Shown here: positions 46,393 through 54,624 of the stretch, piece after piece
How the letters are laid out: each line of letters opens with the position of its first letter
Numbering within the stretch: the first letter of the stretch is position 1
NCBI RefSeq assembly: GCF_013204795.1
Contig: NZ_JABMKW010000008.1
Coordinates: 620,001 to 684,000 of the forward strand
Source of the DNA: Pedobacter panaciterrae
GTDB lineage: Bacteria; Bacteroidota; Bacteroidia; Sphingobacteriales; Sphingobacteriaceae
Reading direction: 5' to 3'
Length of the DNA stretch: 64,000 nt
The notes under the pieces: generated by a model
Database searches by the model: none
Told to the model about the DNA's origin: nothing
Seen by the model: only the letters and a program-made list of their open reading frames with translations
Translations under genes and position numbers: made by a program

Positions 46393-47688
46393 TTAAATCA
46401 GTATGATCAACCCCAGTGCCGCAGCTCCCATGATGATAAAGGTCATCCATAAAAGGATTTTAGACAACCTGCCACTTTTATATTCCCCCATGATTGCATC
46501 ACTGGCGGCAATTTTTATAATTAAAAAAAGCAGGGGAACGGCTGCAATCCCGTTTATAACTGCAGTGTAAATAAGCGCTTTTACAGGATCAATGCCGATG
46601 AAGTTCATGGTTAATCCGATCAGGGTAGAGATGATGATAATGCCATAGAATCCGGGGGCCTTGTTTACTTTTAGATTCAGGCTGGCCTTCCAGTTGAATG
46701 CTTCTGATACTGCGTAGGCAGCTGAACCTGATAACACCGGAACTGCCAATAATCCCAGGCCAATGATCCCCACTGAAAATATTAATTTAGATAAATAACC
46801 GGCATTTGGAAAGGAGTCAACCAGTGGTTCTAATGCCCTGGCAGCATCAGCGGCGTTTTTAATGTCTCTCACACCACTGTTGTGTAAAACTGTTGCAGCC
46901 ACCAGCAGTATGCACCAGGTCGTAAATTCAGAAATGATCATTCCTATGGTATTGTCCTTTCGCATCGCATGAATCAGGTTCCAGCTTATTTTGTGTTTTT
47001 CATTTCTTATTCTTCCATTTTCATGCACTTCCTCAACTTCCTGTGAAGCCTCCCAAAAGAACATATAGGGGGTAATTGTTGTACCAAATACGCCGGTAAT
47101 GATGAACAGGAATGAAAAGTTGAATTCAAAGTGTGGAATTACTGTGGCCCAGAGTACCGTCTGCCATGGCTGATCAATGATAAAAACGGTAACAGGGTAG
47201 GCCAGCAGGGTGAGCGCAAGCCATTTTAATATCCTGGAATAGACATGGTAACTGGTATAGATTTCAAGTAGTAGAATGGTTCCTGTAAAGGTGAAGGTGA
47301 GCACGACAAATGGTAAGGGGATAAGCAGTTGTGCTGCGGCTGCCATTGCACCGATATCCGCCCCGATGTTAATGGTATTGGCTACCACCACCAGGCCCAC
47401 CATAAAATAAAGCACCGGGCGGCTGTAGTGCTGTCTGACAACAGCTGCTATTCCCTTACCCGTAACCAGTCCGATACGGGCACATGATTCCTGCACAGCG
47501 GTCATGAATGGCAGCATATACAATGCTGTCCAGAGCTGACCGTAACCAAATTGCGCCCCTGTCTGCGCATATGTAGCAATGCCAGATGGGTCGTCATCCG
47601 CTGCACCAGTGGTTAACCCGGGACCAAGTACGCTGAGCCATTTCCATCTTTTCTTTAATTTGTTTTTATTCATATACGATTCGCTCAT
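46393..47688 (-). CDS. Nramp-family metal transporter, divergent type
   Basis: About 431 residues from ATG 47688 (another ATG at 47673); codons beyond it to 47769 overlap the promoter. Eleven or so membrane helices. TM1 has DDPSGIATY instead of the usual DPGN, and TM6 has TTITPYMFFWEASQEVEE instead of the MPH motif, so the metal site differs from Mn/Fe-Nramp. The family assignment is firm, the metal is not. Confidence 0.88.
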   Translation of the reverse strand: MSESYMNKNKLKKRWKWLSVLGPGLTTGAADDDPSGIATYAQTGAQFGYGQLWTALYMLPFMTAVQESCARIGLVTGKGIAAVVRQHYSRPVLYFMVGLVVVANTINIGADIGAMAAAAQLLIPLPFVVLTFTFTGTILLLEIYTSYHVYSRILKWLALTLLAYPVTVFIIDQPWQTVLWATVIPHFEFNFSFLFIITGVFGTTITPYMFFWEASQEVEEVHENGRIRNEKHKISWNLIHAMRKDNTIGMIISEFTTWCILLVAATVLHNSGVRDIKNAADAARALEPLVDSFPNAGYLSKLIFSVGIIGLGLLAVPVLSGSAAYAVSEAFNWKASLNLKVNKAPGFYGIIIISTLIGLTMNFIGIDPVKALIYTAVINGIAAVPLLFLIIKIAASDAIMGEYKSGRLSKILLWMTFIIMGAAALGLIILI

Positions 47689-47725
47689 TACATTCTGGTA
47701 ACAATCTTGCTCACGAGTTATGCGA

Positions 47726-47768
47726 TAAAAATACCTGTTGTTAGTTTTGGGAAACGTGACCAATATCA
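47726..47768 (-). promoter_or_regulatory. FNR/CRP-type box and -7 box for the Nramp gene
   Basis: TGACCAATATCA (47757-47768), 23 bases, then TATTTTTA (47726-47733, minus). A TGA half box lies exactly 22 bases upstream (47779). Confidence 0.65.
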
Positions 47769-47847
47769 TTTCTATTTATGATGTTGTCCGGAAAAAACTG
47801 TGTTTATTTTACTTATGATGCTTTTAATTTGTTTATCCCGTGGTTTT

Positions 47848-48567
47848 TTATTTGTAACGGCGCATTATACGTATGACATGAAATCGGAAATAGTCATAAA
47901 ACAAGCTAATTGTTAAGAGTGTAATAGGCAATAGAAAAGCATTAAATTGATGCCGCATGAATAAAAAGGTGCCTATGATTCCGCCAAAGAGAAAAGCGGT
48001 AATGATAACTGTTCTTAGGAAGATACGCCGCTTTAATCTTATTGCTAGTTTCAATCGCTGGCTTACAGCCGTTGCGAGGTCTGTTCCCAGATCTGTGAAC
48101 ATTCCGGTGAGATGGGTGGTTCTGACCACTGACCCCGAAATCACCGAGACCAGGGCGTTCTGCATACCCATAGCAAATAATAAACTTCCGGCAAAATATT
48201 CTTTTTGGTGCATTGAGCCATTATAAGTATGCCCCGAGATGGTAACAGTTGCTAATATCAGTATAATGATGACTATTGGGAGTGAGTACGCCGATGGCTT
48301 TTCCTTTCCGACAGTTTCTATGCATATGCCGGATGTAAATGCCCCTGTTATAAATAAAAATAACCAGAGGGCAACAATCCCGGCCTGTCTAAAATGTGTT
48401 TCCACAAGATTAACAGCAAATAATGCTGCATGCCCAGTGACATTTGTTGTTAACACATTGAACGCAAGAAAGCCGGCACCATTTATAAATCCTGCATTGA
48501 TGCATAGCAATACTGCAAGCCTGAGGTTATGTCTAAAACTTCGCTTTTGTCCTGTATGTCTCAGCAT
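47848..48567 (-). CDS. YoaK-family membrane protein (DUF1275)
   Basis: 239 residues, six or seven hydrophobic segments; CINAGFINGAGFLAFNVLTT and NVTGHAALFAVNLVE are DUF1275 hallmarks, as is GMQNALVSVISGSVVRTTHL with TGMFTDLG. Function unknown. It follows a crp/fnr pseudogene on the same strand and has no visible FNR-type box. Confidence 0.9.
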   Translation of the reverse strand: MLRHTGQKRSFRHNLRLAVLLCINAGFINGAGFLAFNVLTTNVTGHAALFAVNLVETHFRQAGIVALWLFLFITGAFTSGICIETVGKEKPSAYSLPIVIIILILATVTISGHTYNGSMHQKEYFAGSLLFAMGMQNALVSVISGSVVRTTHLTGMFTDLGTDLATAVSQRLKLAIRLKRRIFLRTVIITAFLFGGIIGTFLFMRHQFNAFLLPITLLTISLFYDYFRFHVIRIMRRYK

Positions 48568-48617
48568 TTCTTTTGAAATTCATTAACGTTTATAGCCTTA
48601 ATAACCTTTTTAGCATC

Positions 48618-48845
48618 TTATTTCCTATTAGAGCATCTCAGGAGTTTTTCAATCTCCTGTATCCAGATTTTCCGACCCTGAGTGCTGATGATTCCCTAGG
48701 ATTTAAATTCTTTCAACAGCCTGATTAGGTTTTCTTTGGCAATCCCTGCTAACCCACAAGATCTCTTCTGGATATATTGATTATATTTTGCTCTCCATAA
48801 AAAAGGCCGATTTCGATTTTTTCCTGAAAACTATAATCATCTTTC
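48618..48845 (-). pseudogene. Crp/Fnr regulator C-terminal fragment
   Basis: On the minus strand one frame gives QEKIEIGLFYGEQNIINISR then RDLVG and a stop; a shifted frame continues LAGIAKENLIRLLKEFKS, a TAG, then GIISTQGRKIWIQEIEKLL. Together they match the last helix and winged HTH of a Crp/Fnr protein, with one frameshift and one nonsense codon. The N-terminal sensor part is missing. The recognition helix (AKENLIR) lacks the E-x-x-S-R pattern of the intact regulators. Confidence 0.75.
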
Positions 48846-48885
48846 TAGCAGGAAAAAATTATTCAAATACATAATGCTTACAAAG

Positions 48886-49110
48886 TTAGCATAAAATGGG
48901 AAAACAGCTCCATCGAGTACTTGTCAAGTCCATTGGGGAGAGTTTCTCTATCCTGATTTCCAATTTGCTGAAGCATTCAGATACAGGCAGACCATGTACT
49001 GCTGCTGCCCTGGGAATATTCAGTATCAAAGCCTCCATCTGTGCATAATTTTGCATACCCGAGATTTGGTAAATCAAGGCCTCTACCATTTCATTTATTG
49101 TCAATTTCAT
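48886..49110 (-). CDS. Short hypothetical protein
   Basis: 74 residues from ATG 49110 (MKLTINEMVEALIYQISGMQ). Plausible amphipathic helices but no recognised family; it lies in a zone of decayed genes, so it may be a remnant. Confidence 0.3.
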   Translation of the reverse strand: MKLTINEMVEALIYQISGMQNYAQMEALILNIPRAAAVHGLPVSECFSKLEIRIEKLSPMDLTSTRWSCFPILC

Positions 49111-49128
49111 ATTAATGGAACTAATCAT

Positions 49129-49569
49129 TTTTTGATGTTCATTTTAAGGTAATTGCTGAAGTTGCTTAAATAGCTGATAATTGGAGGGAATATTCACTTC
49201 ATTTCCATGTTAGGTTACCAGTTCCCGCTTGTTTTTCTCTACAGAGACCCGTAAAAGTAATTGATATAATAGTTGCATAATCTTGCAGAATATTGGACAT
49301 TAATGCAATCTCATGGAGATCGCTGGGCTGTGATTTTACTGTCTGGTTTTTCACTTAAAAGAACTGCAGAAGTAATTACTTCCTTTCTGATCTAATACAT
49401 TGGGGAGGGCTTTCATATTTTTAGGGAAAGATGGCTGTAGTAAAGTTCGTTGAAATATTGTTTTTTCGGAATTAGTACGATGTTCATTCTTGTTAAGGCG
49501 AATTTAGGCTGCAGAATCAGGTGTGTCTCCTCTTCTGATATAATCAGGTTCAGGAATTTTATCTTTATC
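49129..49569. other. Gap with only short broken frames
   Basis: About 440 bases. The minus strand has short frames, for example one reading HEIALMSNILQDYATIISIT near 49220-49330, ended by stops. I see no family, promoter box or RNA gene; probably decayed coding DNA. Confidence 0.45.
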
Positions 49570-49983
49570 TTAGTGAGGTAACTTATTTTTAATAATGCCG
49601 TAAAGGTAAGTTCCACTTAGGGCGCCCAATACGACAATGATCATAGCCCAGTATCCATATCCGATATTTACAAACATTGGTCCCGGGCAGGCACCGGTTA
49701 ACGCCCAGCCCAACCCAAAAATTGAACCTCCGATCAGGTAACGCGACCAGCTTTTGTCCTTGTCATGCAAGACGATCGGTTGGCCCTGAATATTCCTGAG
49801 TTTAGTTTTTTTGATGAGGTATACGGCAAGCATACCGAGAATTACTGCCGTTCCGATAATTCCGTACATATGGAAGGACTGAAAACGGAACATCTCCTGA
49901 ATTCTGTACCAGGAAATGGCCTCAGATTTTGCCATTACGATACCAAATAGTATTCCTGTCAGTATAAACTTTACTCCTTTCAT
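49570..49983 (-). CDS. YeeE/YedE-like half transporter (DUF6691)
   Basis: 137 residues, four membrane helices; FGLGWALTGACPGPMFVNIG contains the conserved Cys (about residue 99) of the thiosulfate/sulfur transporter family. It pairs with the YeeE gene 4 bases upstream; together they equal a full YeeE with two Cys-bearing halves. Confidence 0.9.
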   Translation of the reverse strand: MKGVKFILTGILFGIVMAKSEAISWYRIQEMFRFQSFHMYGIIGTAVILGMLAVYLIKKTKLRNIQGQPIVLHDKDKSWSRYLIGGSIFGLGWALTGACPGPMFVNIGYGYWAMIIVVLGALSGTYLYGIIKNKLPH

Positions 49984-49987
49984 GTTT

Positions 49988-50545
49988 CTAAAATATTAAT
50001 GGTAATAAAAAATGTGTCATCACTAAGCCCCCGGTAAAGAAGCCAATTACGGCAAGTAAGGAGGGAAGTTGTAAGTTTGATAAACCGCTGATCGCATGTC
50101 CGGAGGTACAACCGCCGGCATAGCGGGACCCAAAGCCGACTAAAGCTCCACCGGCCAGCAAGATCACTATTCCCTTAGAGGAACTAATGAGCTGATATCC
50201 GAACAGCTGTGATGGATTCAATTGTCCATCAAAAATAATGTTCAGCTTTGCCAGATCATCAATTGTGGATTGTGATAAAGCCATGGGGATTTCGCTCTTG
50301 AGTAAGGTCGCTGCAATAACACCGCCAAGAACAGCGCCAAGGAGAAACAGCAGGTTCCATTTTTGAGTCTTCCAGTCAAAGTCAAAAAACTGGTGTCTTT
50401 TGCCCGCACCGGCAAGGGTGCACAGGGTTCTTAAATTAGATGAAAAGCCGAAGGATTTTCCGAAAATAAGCAGCAAAACCATAATAAAGGCAATGGCAGC
50501 CCCTGAGGTATACCAAGGCCAGGGTTGTCTTAATAGTTCCAGCAT
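49988..50545 (-). CDS. YeeE/YedE-family sulfur-compound transporter
   Basis: 185 residues; GFGSRYAGGCTSGHAISGLS holds the conserved Cys of YeeE, which guides thiosulfate through the membrane. It is between the MBL-rhodanese (6-base gap) and DUF6691 genes. Confidence 0.9.
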   Translation of the reverse strand: MLELLRQPWPWYTSGAAIAFIMVLLLIFGKSFGFSSNLRTLCTLAGAGKRHQFFDFDWKTQKWNLLFLLGAVLGGVIAATLLKSEIPMALSQSTIDDLAKLNIIFDGQLNPSQLFGYQLISSSKGIVILLAGGALVGFGSRYAGGCTSGHAISGLSNLQLPSLLAVIGFFTGGLVMTHFLLPLIF

Positions 50546-50551
50546 AACAGT

Positions 50552-51976
50552 TTATGGATTGGTCATTTTACTTGGACAAACATAATCGGATAGTTGAAGC
50601 TTGCCCGATTCTTTCAAGGCCTTAAAGCCACCTTTGATATCGATAAGGTTCTCAAAACCACGGGCACGCAGAATGGAGTTGAAAATCATTGATCGGTATC
50701 CGCCGGCACAATGCACGTAATAGATTCTATCCTTGTCAATTTTTGGCATGTGCTCATTGATGTAGTCTAATGGTACATTTATAGCATTCAGTAAATGCTC
50801 AGAAAAGTATTCCGATTCCTTGCGGACATCCAGGATATTTAAATTCCCCGATTTTTCTCTTCGGTCGGCCAATTGCTCTGCTGTTATGGAGATGATTTCG
50901 TCTGTTTCTCTGCCACTTTTAATCCAGGCATCAATTCCACCTTTAAGGAAACCGATGGCATGATCATAACCCACTCTTGACAACCTGGTCACCACTTCTT
51001 CTTCTCGTCCCTCATCCGCAATTAACAGAATCGGTTGCTGTATATCCGGTATCAATGCACCCACCCATGGGGCAAAACTGCCATCGATACCAATGTTAAT
51101 TGAATTGAGGATAAATGCTTTTGCGAACAATTGGGCATCTCTGGTATCCAGCAGTAATGCGCCGGTTTCATTTGCCATCAATTCGAAAGCATCGGGTGTT
51201 AATGCATGCGTGCCTTTTTCCAGTACTGCAGTAAAGCTGTCGTATCCTTCTCTGTTCATTTTCACATTCAATGGGAAGTAAGCCGGGGGTGGGGTCAGCC
51301 CTTCTGTTACCTCTATAATGAATTCTTCCCTTGTCATATCGGCCCTGAGTGCATAATTTGTCAATTTCTGGTGTCCTAAGGTATCAGTAGTTTCTTTGCT
51401 CATATTTTTACCACAGGCAGAGCCGGCGCCATGGGCAGGATAAACAATAAGATCATCGTTCAAAGGCATTACCTTTTGACGCAGTGAATCAAATAATATC
51501 CCTGCAAGCTCTTCCTGGGTCATGTGTGCTGCTTTTTGTGCAAGGTCAGGACGGCCGACATCGCCTATAAATAGCGTATCGCCTGAAAATAATGCGATTT
51601 CCTTTCCGTGTTCATCTATAAGCAGGTAGGAGGTGGACTCCATGGTATGGCCTGGAGTATGCAAAACTTTAATCGTGAGTTTTCCCAGCTTAAAAAGCTC
51701 GCCGTCTTTTGCAATATGCGCCTCGAAAGTCGGATTGGCATTCGGGCCATAAATAATCAGTGCCCCGGTTTGTTTAGACAGATCTACATGGCCCGAAACA
51801 AAATCAGCGTGAAAATGTGTTTCAAATACATATTTAATGGTGGCATTATTACCTGCGGCTTTTTCGATATAAGGAGCGACTTCTCTTAAAGGATCGATAA
51901 TGGCAGCCTCATTACCTGATTGAATGTAATAGGCGCCTTGTGCCAAACATCCGGTATAAATCTGTTCAATAATCAT
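50552..51976 (-). CDS. MBL-rhodanese fusion, persulfide-dioxygenase-like
   Basis: 474 residues: an N-terminal metallo-beta-lactamase domain (about 1-250) with FETHFHADFVSGH as metal motif and GDVGRPD (about 135-141), followed by a rhodanese-like domain lacking the Cys (about 265-365), then an active rhodanese with YVHCAGGYRSM near 430. The ETHE1/BlhA-type oxidises persulfides to sulfite and rhodanese moves the sulfane sulfur. First gene of the DUF6691-YeeE operon. Confidence 0.9.
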   Translation of the reverse strand: MIIEQIYTGCLAQGAYYIQSGNEAAIIDPLREVAPYIEKAAGNNATIKYVFETHFHADFVSGHVDLSKQTGALIIYGPNANPTFEAHIAKDGELFKLGKLTIKVLHTPGHTMESTSYLLIDEHGKEIALFSGDTLFIGDVGRPDLAQKAAHMTQEELAGILFDSLRQKVMPLNDDLIVYPAHGAGSACGKNMSKETTDTLGHQKLTNYALRADMTREEFIIEVTEGLTPPPAYFPLNVKMNREGYDSFTAVLEKGTHALTPDAFELMANETGALLLDTRDAQLFAKAFILNSINIGIDGSFAPWVGALIPDIQQPILLIADEGREEEVVTRLSRVGYDHAIGFLKGGIDAWIKSGRETDEIISITAEQLADRREKSGNLNILDVRKESEYFSEHLLNAINVPLDYINEHMPKIDKDRIYYVHCAGGYRSMIFNSILRARGFENLIDIKGGFKALKESGKLQLSDYVCPSKMTNP

Positions 51977-52005
51977 GTTCTTTTTTTTAATTCTTTTGTA
52001 TACAT

Positions 52006-52048
52006 CAAATTTCGGCAGAAAGTGAACACCAAACGGTGACTAAAATCA
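52006..52048 (-). promoter_or_regulatory. FNR/CRP-type box and -7 box for the MBL-rhodanese operon
   Basis: GGTGACTAAAATCACC (52035-52050), with TGACTAAAATCA at 52037-52048, then 23 bases and GAAATTTG (52006-52013, minus), 29 bases before the ATG. Confidence 0.75.
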
Positions 52049-52059
52049 CCCAACTCTTG

Positions 52060-52854
52060 TTATTTTAAAAATTCTTTTAAAATGATATAAATGCCCATGA
52101 ACAGGACAAACCAGCCGAACGCTTTTTTGAGTCCTGATCCGGGAATTCTTTTACTGATGAGGTTTCCAGCAAGCAGGCCGGTTATGGCAATTGCGCTGAC
52201 GCTGAGTAAGAATTTCCAGTGGATTTGAAAATGCCCCAGGTCTCCCGCAAAACCGATCAGGGAATTCAGTGCAATGATAAGTAAAGAGGTTCCGACTGCT
52301 TTTTTCATGGGTAATTTTAATAACAAGACCAGGGCAGGGATTAGTAAGAAACCTCCTCCTGCTCCTAACAGTCCGGTTACCAGTCCAATAGCAATCCCGT
52401 AGCCTAGAAGTTTAAAGAATTTAATGCAGTCTTTGCAATCCTGTTCCTGTGCATCATCATGTTTACTTCGAATCATGCTTATCGAGGCCGTTAACATCAG
52501 TACGCCGAAAAGTACCATGGTGGCTAACGCGCTGGTAATGGTATGACCAGCTATAGTGAATAATTTCTCTGGAATAGCAGGAATAATGAGTTTTCTGGTC
52601 GCAAAGACAGTGACAATTGATGCTGCGCCAAAGAAGAGGGCTGCTTTCAGGTTCACCTGACCTTTGCGATAGTTATTGACTGCCCCGATTAGACTGGTTG
52701 AGCCAACTATAAAAAGTGAGTAAGAAGTGGCCAGAAGAGGAGCGATCCCAAAAAGATAAACCAATACTGGTACGGTTAGGATAGAGCCACCTCCGCCAAT
52801 CAGACCCAATGAGACGCCGATAAATGCCGACGCTAAATACGCAATAACTTCCAT
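52060..52854 (-). CDS. TauE/SafE-family sulfite exporter
   Basis: 264 residues, about eight membrane helices, with duplicated Gly-rich motifs IGGGGSILTVPVLV (about 19-32) and LGAGGGFLLIPALV (about 163-176). TauE/SafE proteins export sulfite or sulfoacetate; with the persulfide dioxygenase upstream in function, sulfite export is the natural inference. Confidence 0.92.
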   Translation of the reverse strand: MEVIAYLASAFIGVSLGLIGGGGSILTVPVLVYLFGIAPLLATSYSLFIVGSTSLIGAVNNYRKGQVNLKAALFFGAASIVTVFATRKLIIPAIPEKLFTIAGHTITSALATMVLFGVLMLTASISMIRSKHDDAQEQDCKDCIKFFKLLGYGIAIGLVTGLLGAGGGFLLIPALVLLLKLPMKKAVGTSLLIIALNSLIGFAGDLGHFQIHWKFLLSVSAIAITGLLAGNLISKRIPGSGLKKAFGWFVLFMGIYIILKEFLK

Positions 52855-52871
52855 TTTCTAAATAGTTTAGA

Positions 52872-52914
52872 CAAAGTTGGAAGTTCGGACGGACAATAAA
52901 GGTGACTTAGGTCA
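52872..52914 (-). promoter_or_regulatory. FNR/CRP-type box and -7 box for TauE
   Basis: GGTGACTTAGGTCACC (52901-52916), a near-perfect palindrome with TGACTTAGGTCA at 52903-52914, then 23 bases and CAACTTTG (52872-52879, minus), 17 bases before the ATG. Confidence 0.75.
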
Positions 52915-52922
52915 CCGATGAG

Positions 52923-53564
52923 TTATTTGAGGTATTGAATGTAATTTCTGTGTAAGGCGACTTCGCCACGCTGCTCCATTTTTTTTAATAATCTGGAGAT
53001 CACCTCTCGTGAAGAATTCAGGTCGTTGGCGATATCCCCGTGCGTGACGGATAATGATCTGGTTTTTAAATCCTTGAATTGTTTTTCCAGATAAAATGCC
53101 AATCGTTCATCCATACTCTTAAAAGCAATGTTGTCGATAACGGTCAATAATTCTTCAAAACGATTTCTGTAGGTTTCCAGTACAAAGTAATACCAGGTCT
53201 TGTATTCCTTCATTAAGGTATCCATTAGCGATATTGGAATCATCAAGCCAATTGTTGGCTCAACAGCCTTAGCCATCACCTCGCTGGTTTCTTGCTTGGT
53301 TGCACAGATCATAGACAAGGCACAGGCATTGCCCGGTTGCAGGTAGTACATAAAAAACTCATTGCCGTCGTCTCCCTCACGATACAGCTTCACCAATCCC
53401 TCAACAATTAGCGTCGTGGACCGCATATTTTGCCCAGTTTGCATGAGCATTTCGTCTGCAACAAATGTTTTTAGTGTGCCGTTTTCAATTAAAACTTTTT
53501 TTAAGTCAGGCTCAAAAAAAGAAAAATGGGAATCTATATAGCTTTGTATGGTTTCAGTTTTCAT
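52923..53564 (-). CDS. Crp/Fnr-family regulator
   Basis: 213 residues: sensor barrel (about 20-130) and winged HTH (about 145-213). The recognition helix NSSREVISRLLKKM has the FNR-type E-x-x-S-R. Two Cys lie in GNACALSMICATKQ (about 80-90), the only cysteines; no N-terminal 4-Cys cluster. Those cysteines could sense sulfane sulfur or oxidant, as its neighbours handle sulfide (inference). Candidate activator of the TGAY-N4-RTCA promoters, two of which flank it. Confidence 0.92.
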   Translation of the reverse strand: MKTETIQSYIDSHFSFFEPDLKKVLIENGTLKTFVADEMLMQTGQNMRSTTLIVEGLVKLYREGDDGNEFFMYYLQPGNACALSMICATKQETSEVMAKAVEPTIGLMIPISLMDTLMKEYKTWYYFVLETYRNRFEELLTVIDNIAFKSMDERLAFYLEKQFKDLKTRSLSVTHGDIANDLNSSREVISRLLKKMEQRGEVALHRNYIQYLK

Positions 53565-53587
53565 TTTTCATGGAGTGTTATTGTTTG

Positions 53588-53595
53588 CAAAATTA
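53588..53595 (-). promoter_or_regulatory. -7 box for the Crp/Fnr gene
   Basis: TAATTTTG on the minus strand, a perfect TAnnTTTG, 23 bases before the ATG. No FNR-type box at the standard distance. Confidence 0.5.
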
Positions 53596-53751
53596 CTAAT
53601 TCACTAAATATGCAGATGAACTGCCTAATTGAGAATCCAAGGTCATCACCATGCGTTATTTGCTGGATTTTAGTAACACGAATCTAATGAAATTACAAAA
53701 AGTTGTGCGAAATGTTTCAATTAACTGTGAGCCATTCATACTGAACTATAT

Positions 53752-53765
53752 TTGATTTAGATCAA
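53752..53765. promoter_or_regulatory. Orphan FNR box
   Basis: TTGATTTAGATCAA equals the E. coli FNR consensus TTGAT-N4-ATCAA. No -7 box stands 23 bases away on either side; the downstream gene (ynfA remnant) is broken, so this may be the leftover of a promoter. Confidence 0.55.
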
Positions 53766-53838
53766 TGCTAAAACTAGAACAGAATGCTTGAGCGCAATGT
53801 ATCTTTAGTTGAACGATTATCAGGTTTTTTATTAAATT

Positions 53839-54060
53839 ATGTTGGAGCTTCCTTATTTAGAGATTTATGCCGAAATTTTCGATAGAAGGTTTAAAAATAG
53901 AGTATTGCAAAAGGTAGATATTCCGAGGGAAAAATGCATAAATTTTTTAATTGGAGCATTCAGTACCAGATGCTTATGGTTTCGTTTTACATTGGCAGAC
54001 AGCAAATTTTGGAAGAATCTATGCTGCATACGGTGGGTTGTTAGCGTATAGGCGCTATTT
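53839..54060 (+). pseudogene. YnfA-like membrane protein remnant
   Basis: The frame at 53951-54060 gives DAYGFVLHWQTANFGRIYAA then YGGLLAY, matching the conserved centre of YnfA/UPF0060 proteins (LYGF.PT.Q...FGRVYA.YGG). The first half lies in another frame and the C terminus is missing, so the gene is broken by frameshift and truncation. Confidence 0.55.
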
Positions 54061-54092
54061 AGATGTAAAAAAAATGCGGAATTATGTAAATT

Positions 54093-54100
54093 TATATTTG
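54093..54100 (+). promoter_or_regulatory. -7 box for the copper cluster
   Basis: TATATTTG matches TAnnTTTG and ends 25 bases before the first gene of the cluster. Confidence 0.5.
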
Positions 54101-54125
54101 CATAATTATATAGGTTTGTTTAATC

Positions 54126-54566
54126 ATGAAAAGTAAAGCTATCTTTCTGTTAGTGATATTTTTGCTCAATACCGTTGTGGGTTTTGGCTGTGCTTTAGCA
54201 ATGGAGGTGGATCATCATGATGAAAATCATTCCCATGCTAAACCTACTCATCATGGACACAAAGATCATGGTCACCATCATGCAGGTGGACATGAACACA
54301 AAACTACCCCAATATCTGGGCAGAATTTTACAAAAGAAGATCCTTGCTGTAAAACTTTAGTGAATGATTTGGCTACTCAAAGCAAATTAGTTCCTGAAAT
54401 GAGCAAAGTGCAGGTAGTTTTACCTGTATTGTGGCTTACTGATCATTCTTACTCTTTATTAATTCCCGTAACCGATGTTGAACTTGGTCGGGGCGCCTAT
54501 GCAGATCACAGAGAAAGACCGCCTAACAGGGACATTCGCATAGACATTCAAAGTTTTCAGATATAA
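54126..54566 (+). CDS. His-rich secreted protein, HYC_CC_PP-like
   Basis: 146 residues with a hydrophobic signal (about 1-25) and a His-rich stretch (HHGHKDHGHHHAGGHEH, about 48-64). The Cys pair in KEDPCCKTLVND (about 75-80) and RERPPNRDIRIDIQSFQI at the end match the HYC_CC_PP family usually found with copper-resistance genes. Likely periplasmic metal binding. Confidence 0.75.
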   Translation: MKSKAIFLLVIFLLNTVVGFGCALAMEVDHHDENHSHAKPTHHGHKDHGHHHAGGHEHKTTPISGQNFTKEDPCCKTLVNDLATQSKLVPEMSKVQVVLPVLWLTDHSYSLLIPVTDVELGRGAYADHRERPPNRDIRIDIQSFQI

Positions 54567-54624
54567 GATTTAATGTGAGATGTTGGACCCGGTAAAATAG
54601 GGTATCGGCATATGATACACTTCG

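Noticed and set aside
46393..47769. Longer start (47769) for the Nramp gene
   Set aside because: The extra codons cover the promoter; the family start is near MSESYMNKNKL.
49413..49616. 67-codon frame before DUF6691
   Set aside because: It overlaps the DUF6691 gene, is AT-rich with no recognised motif, and lies in decayed DNA.
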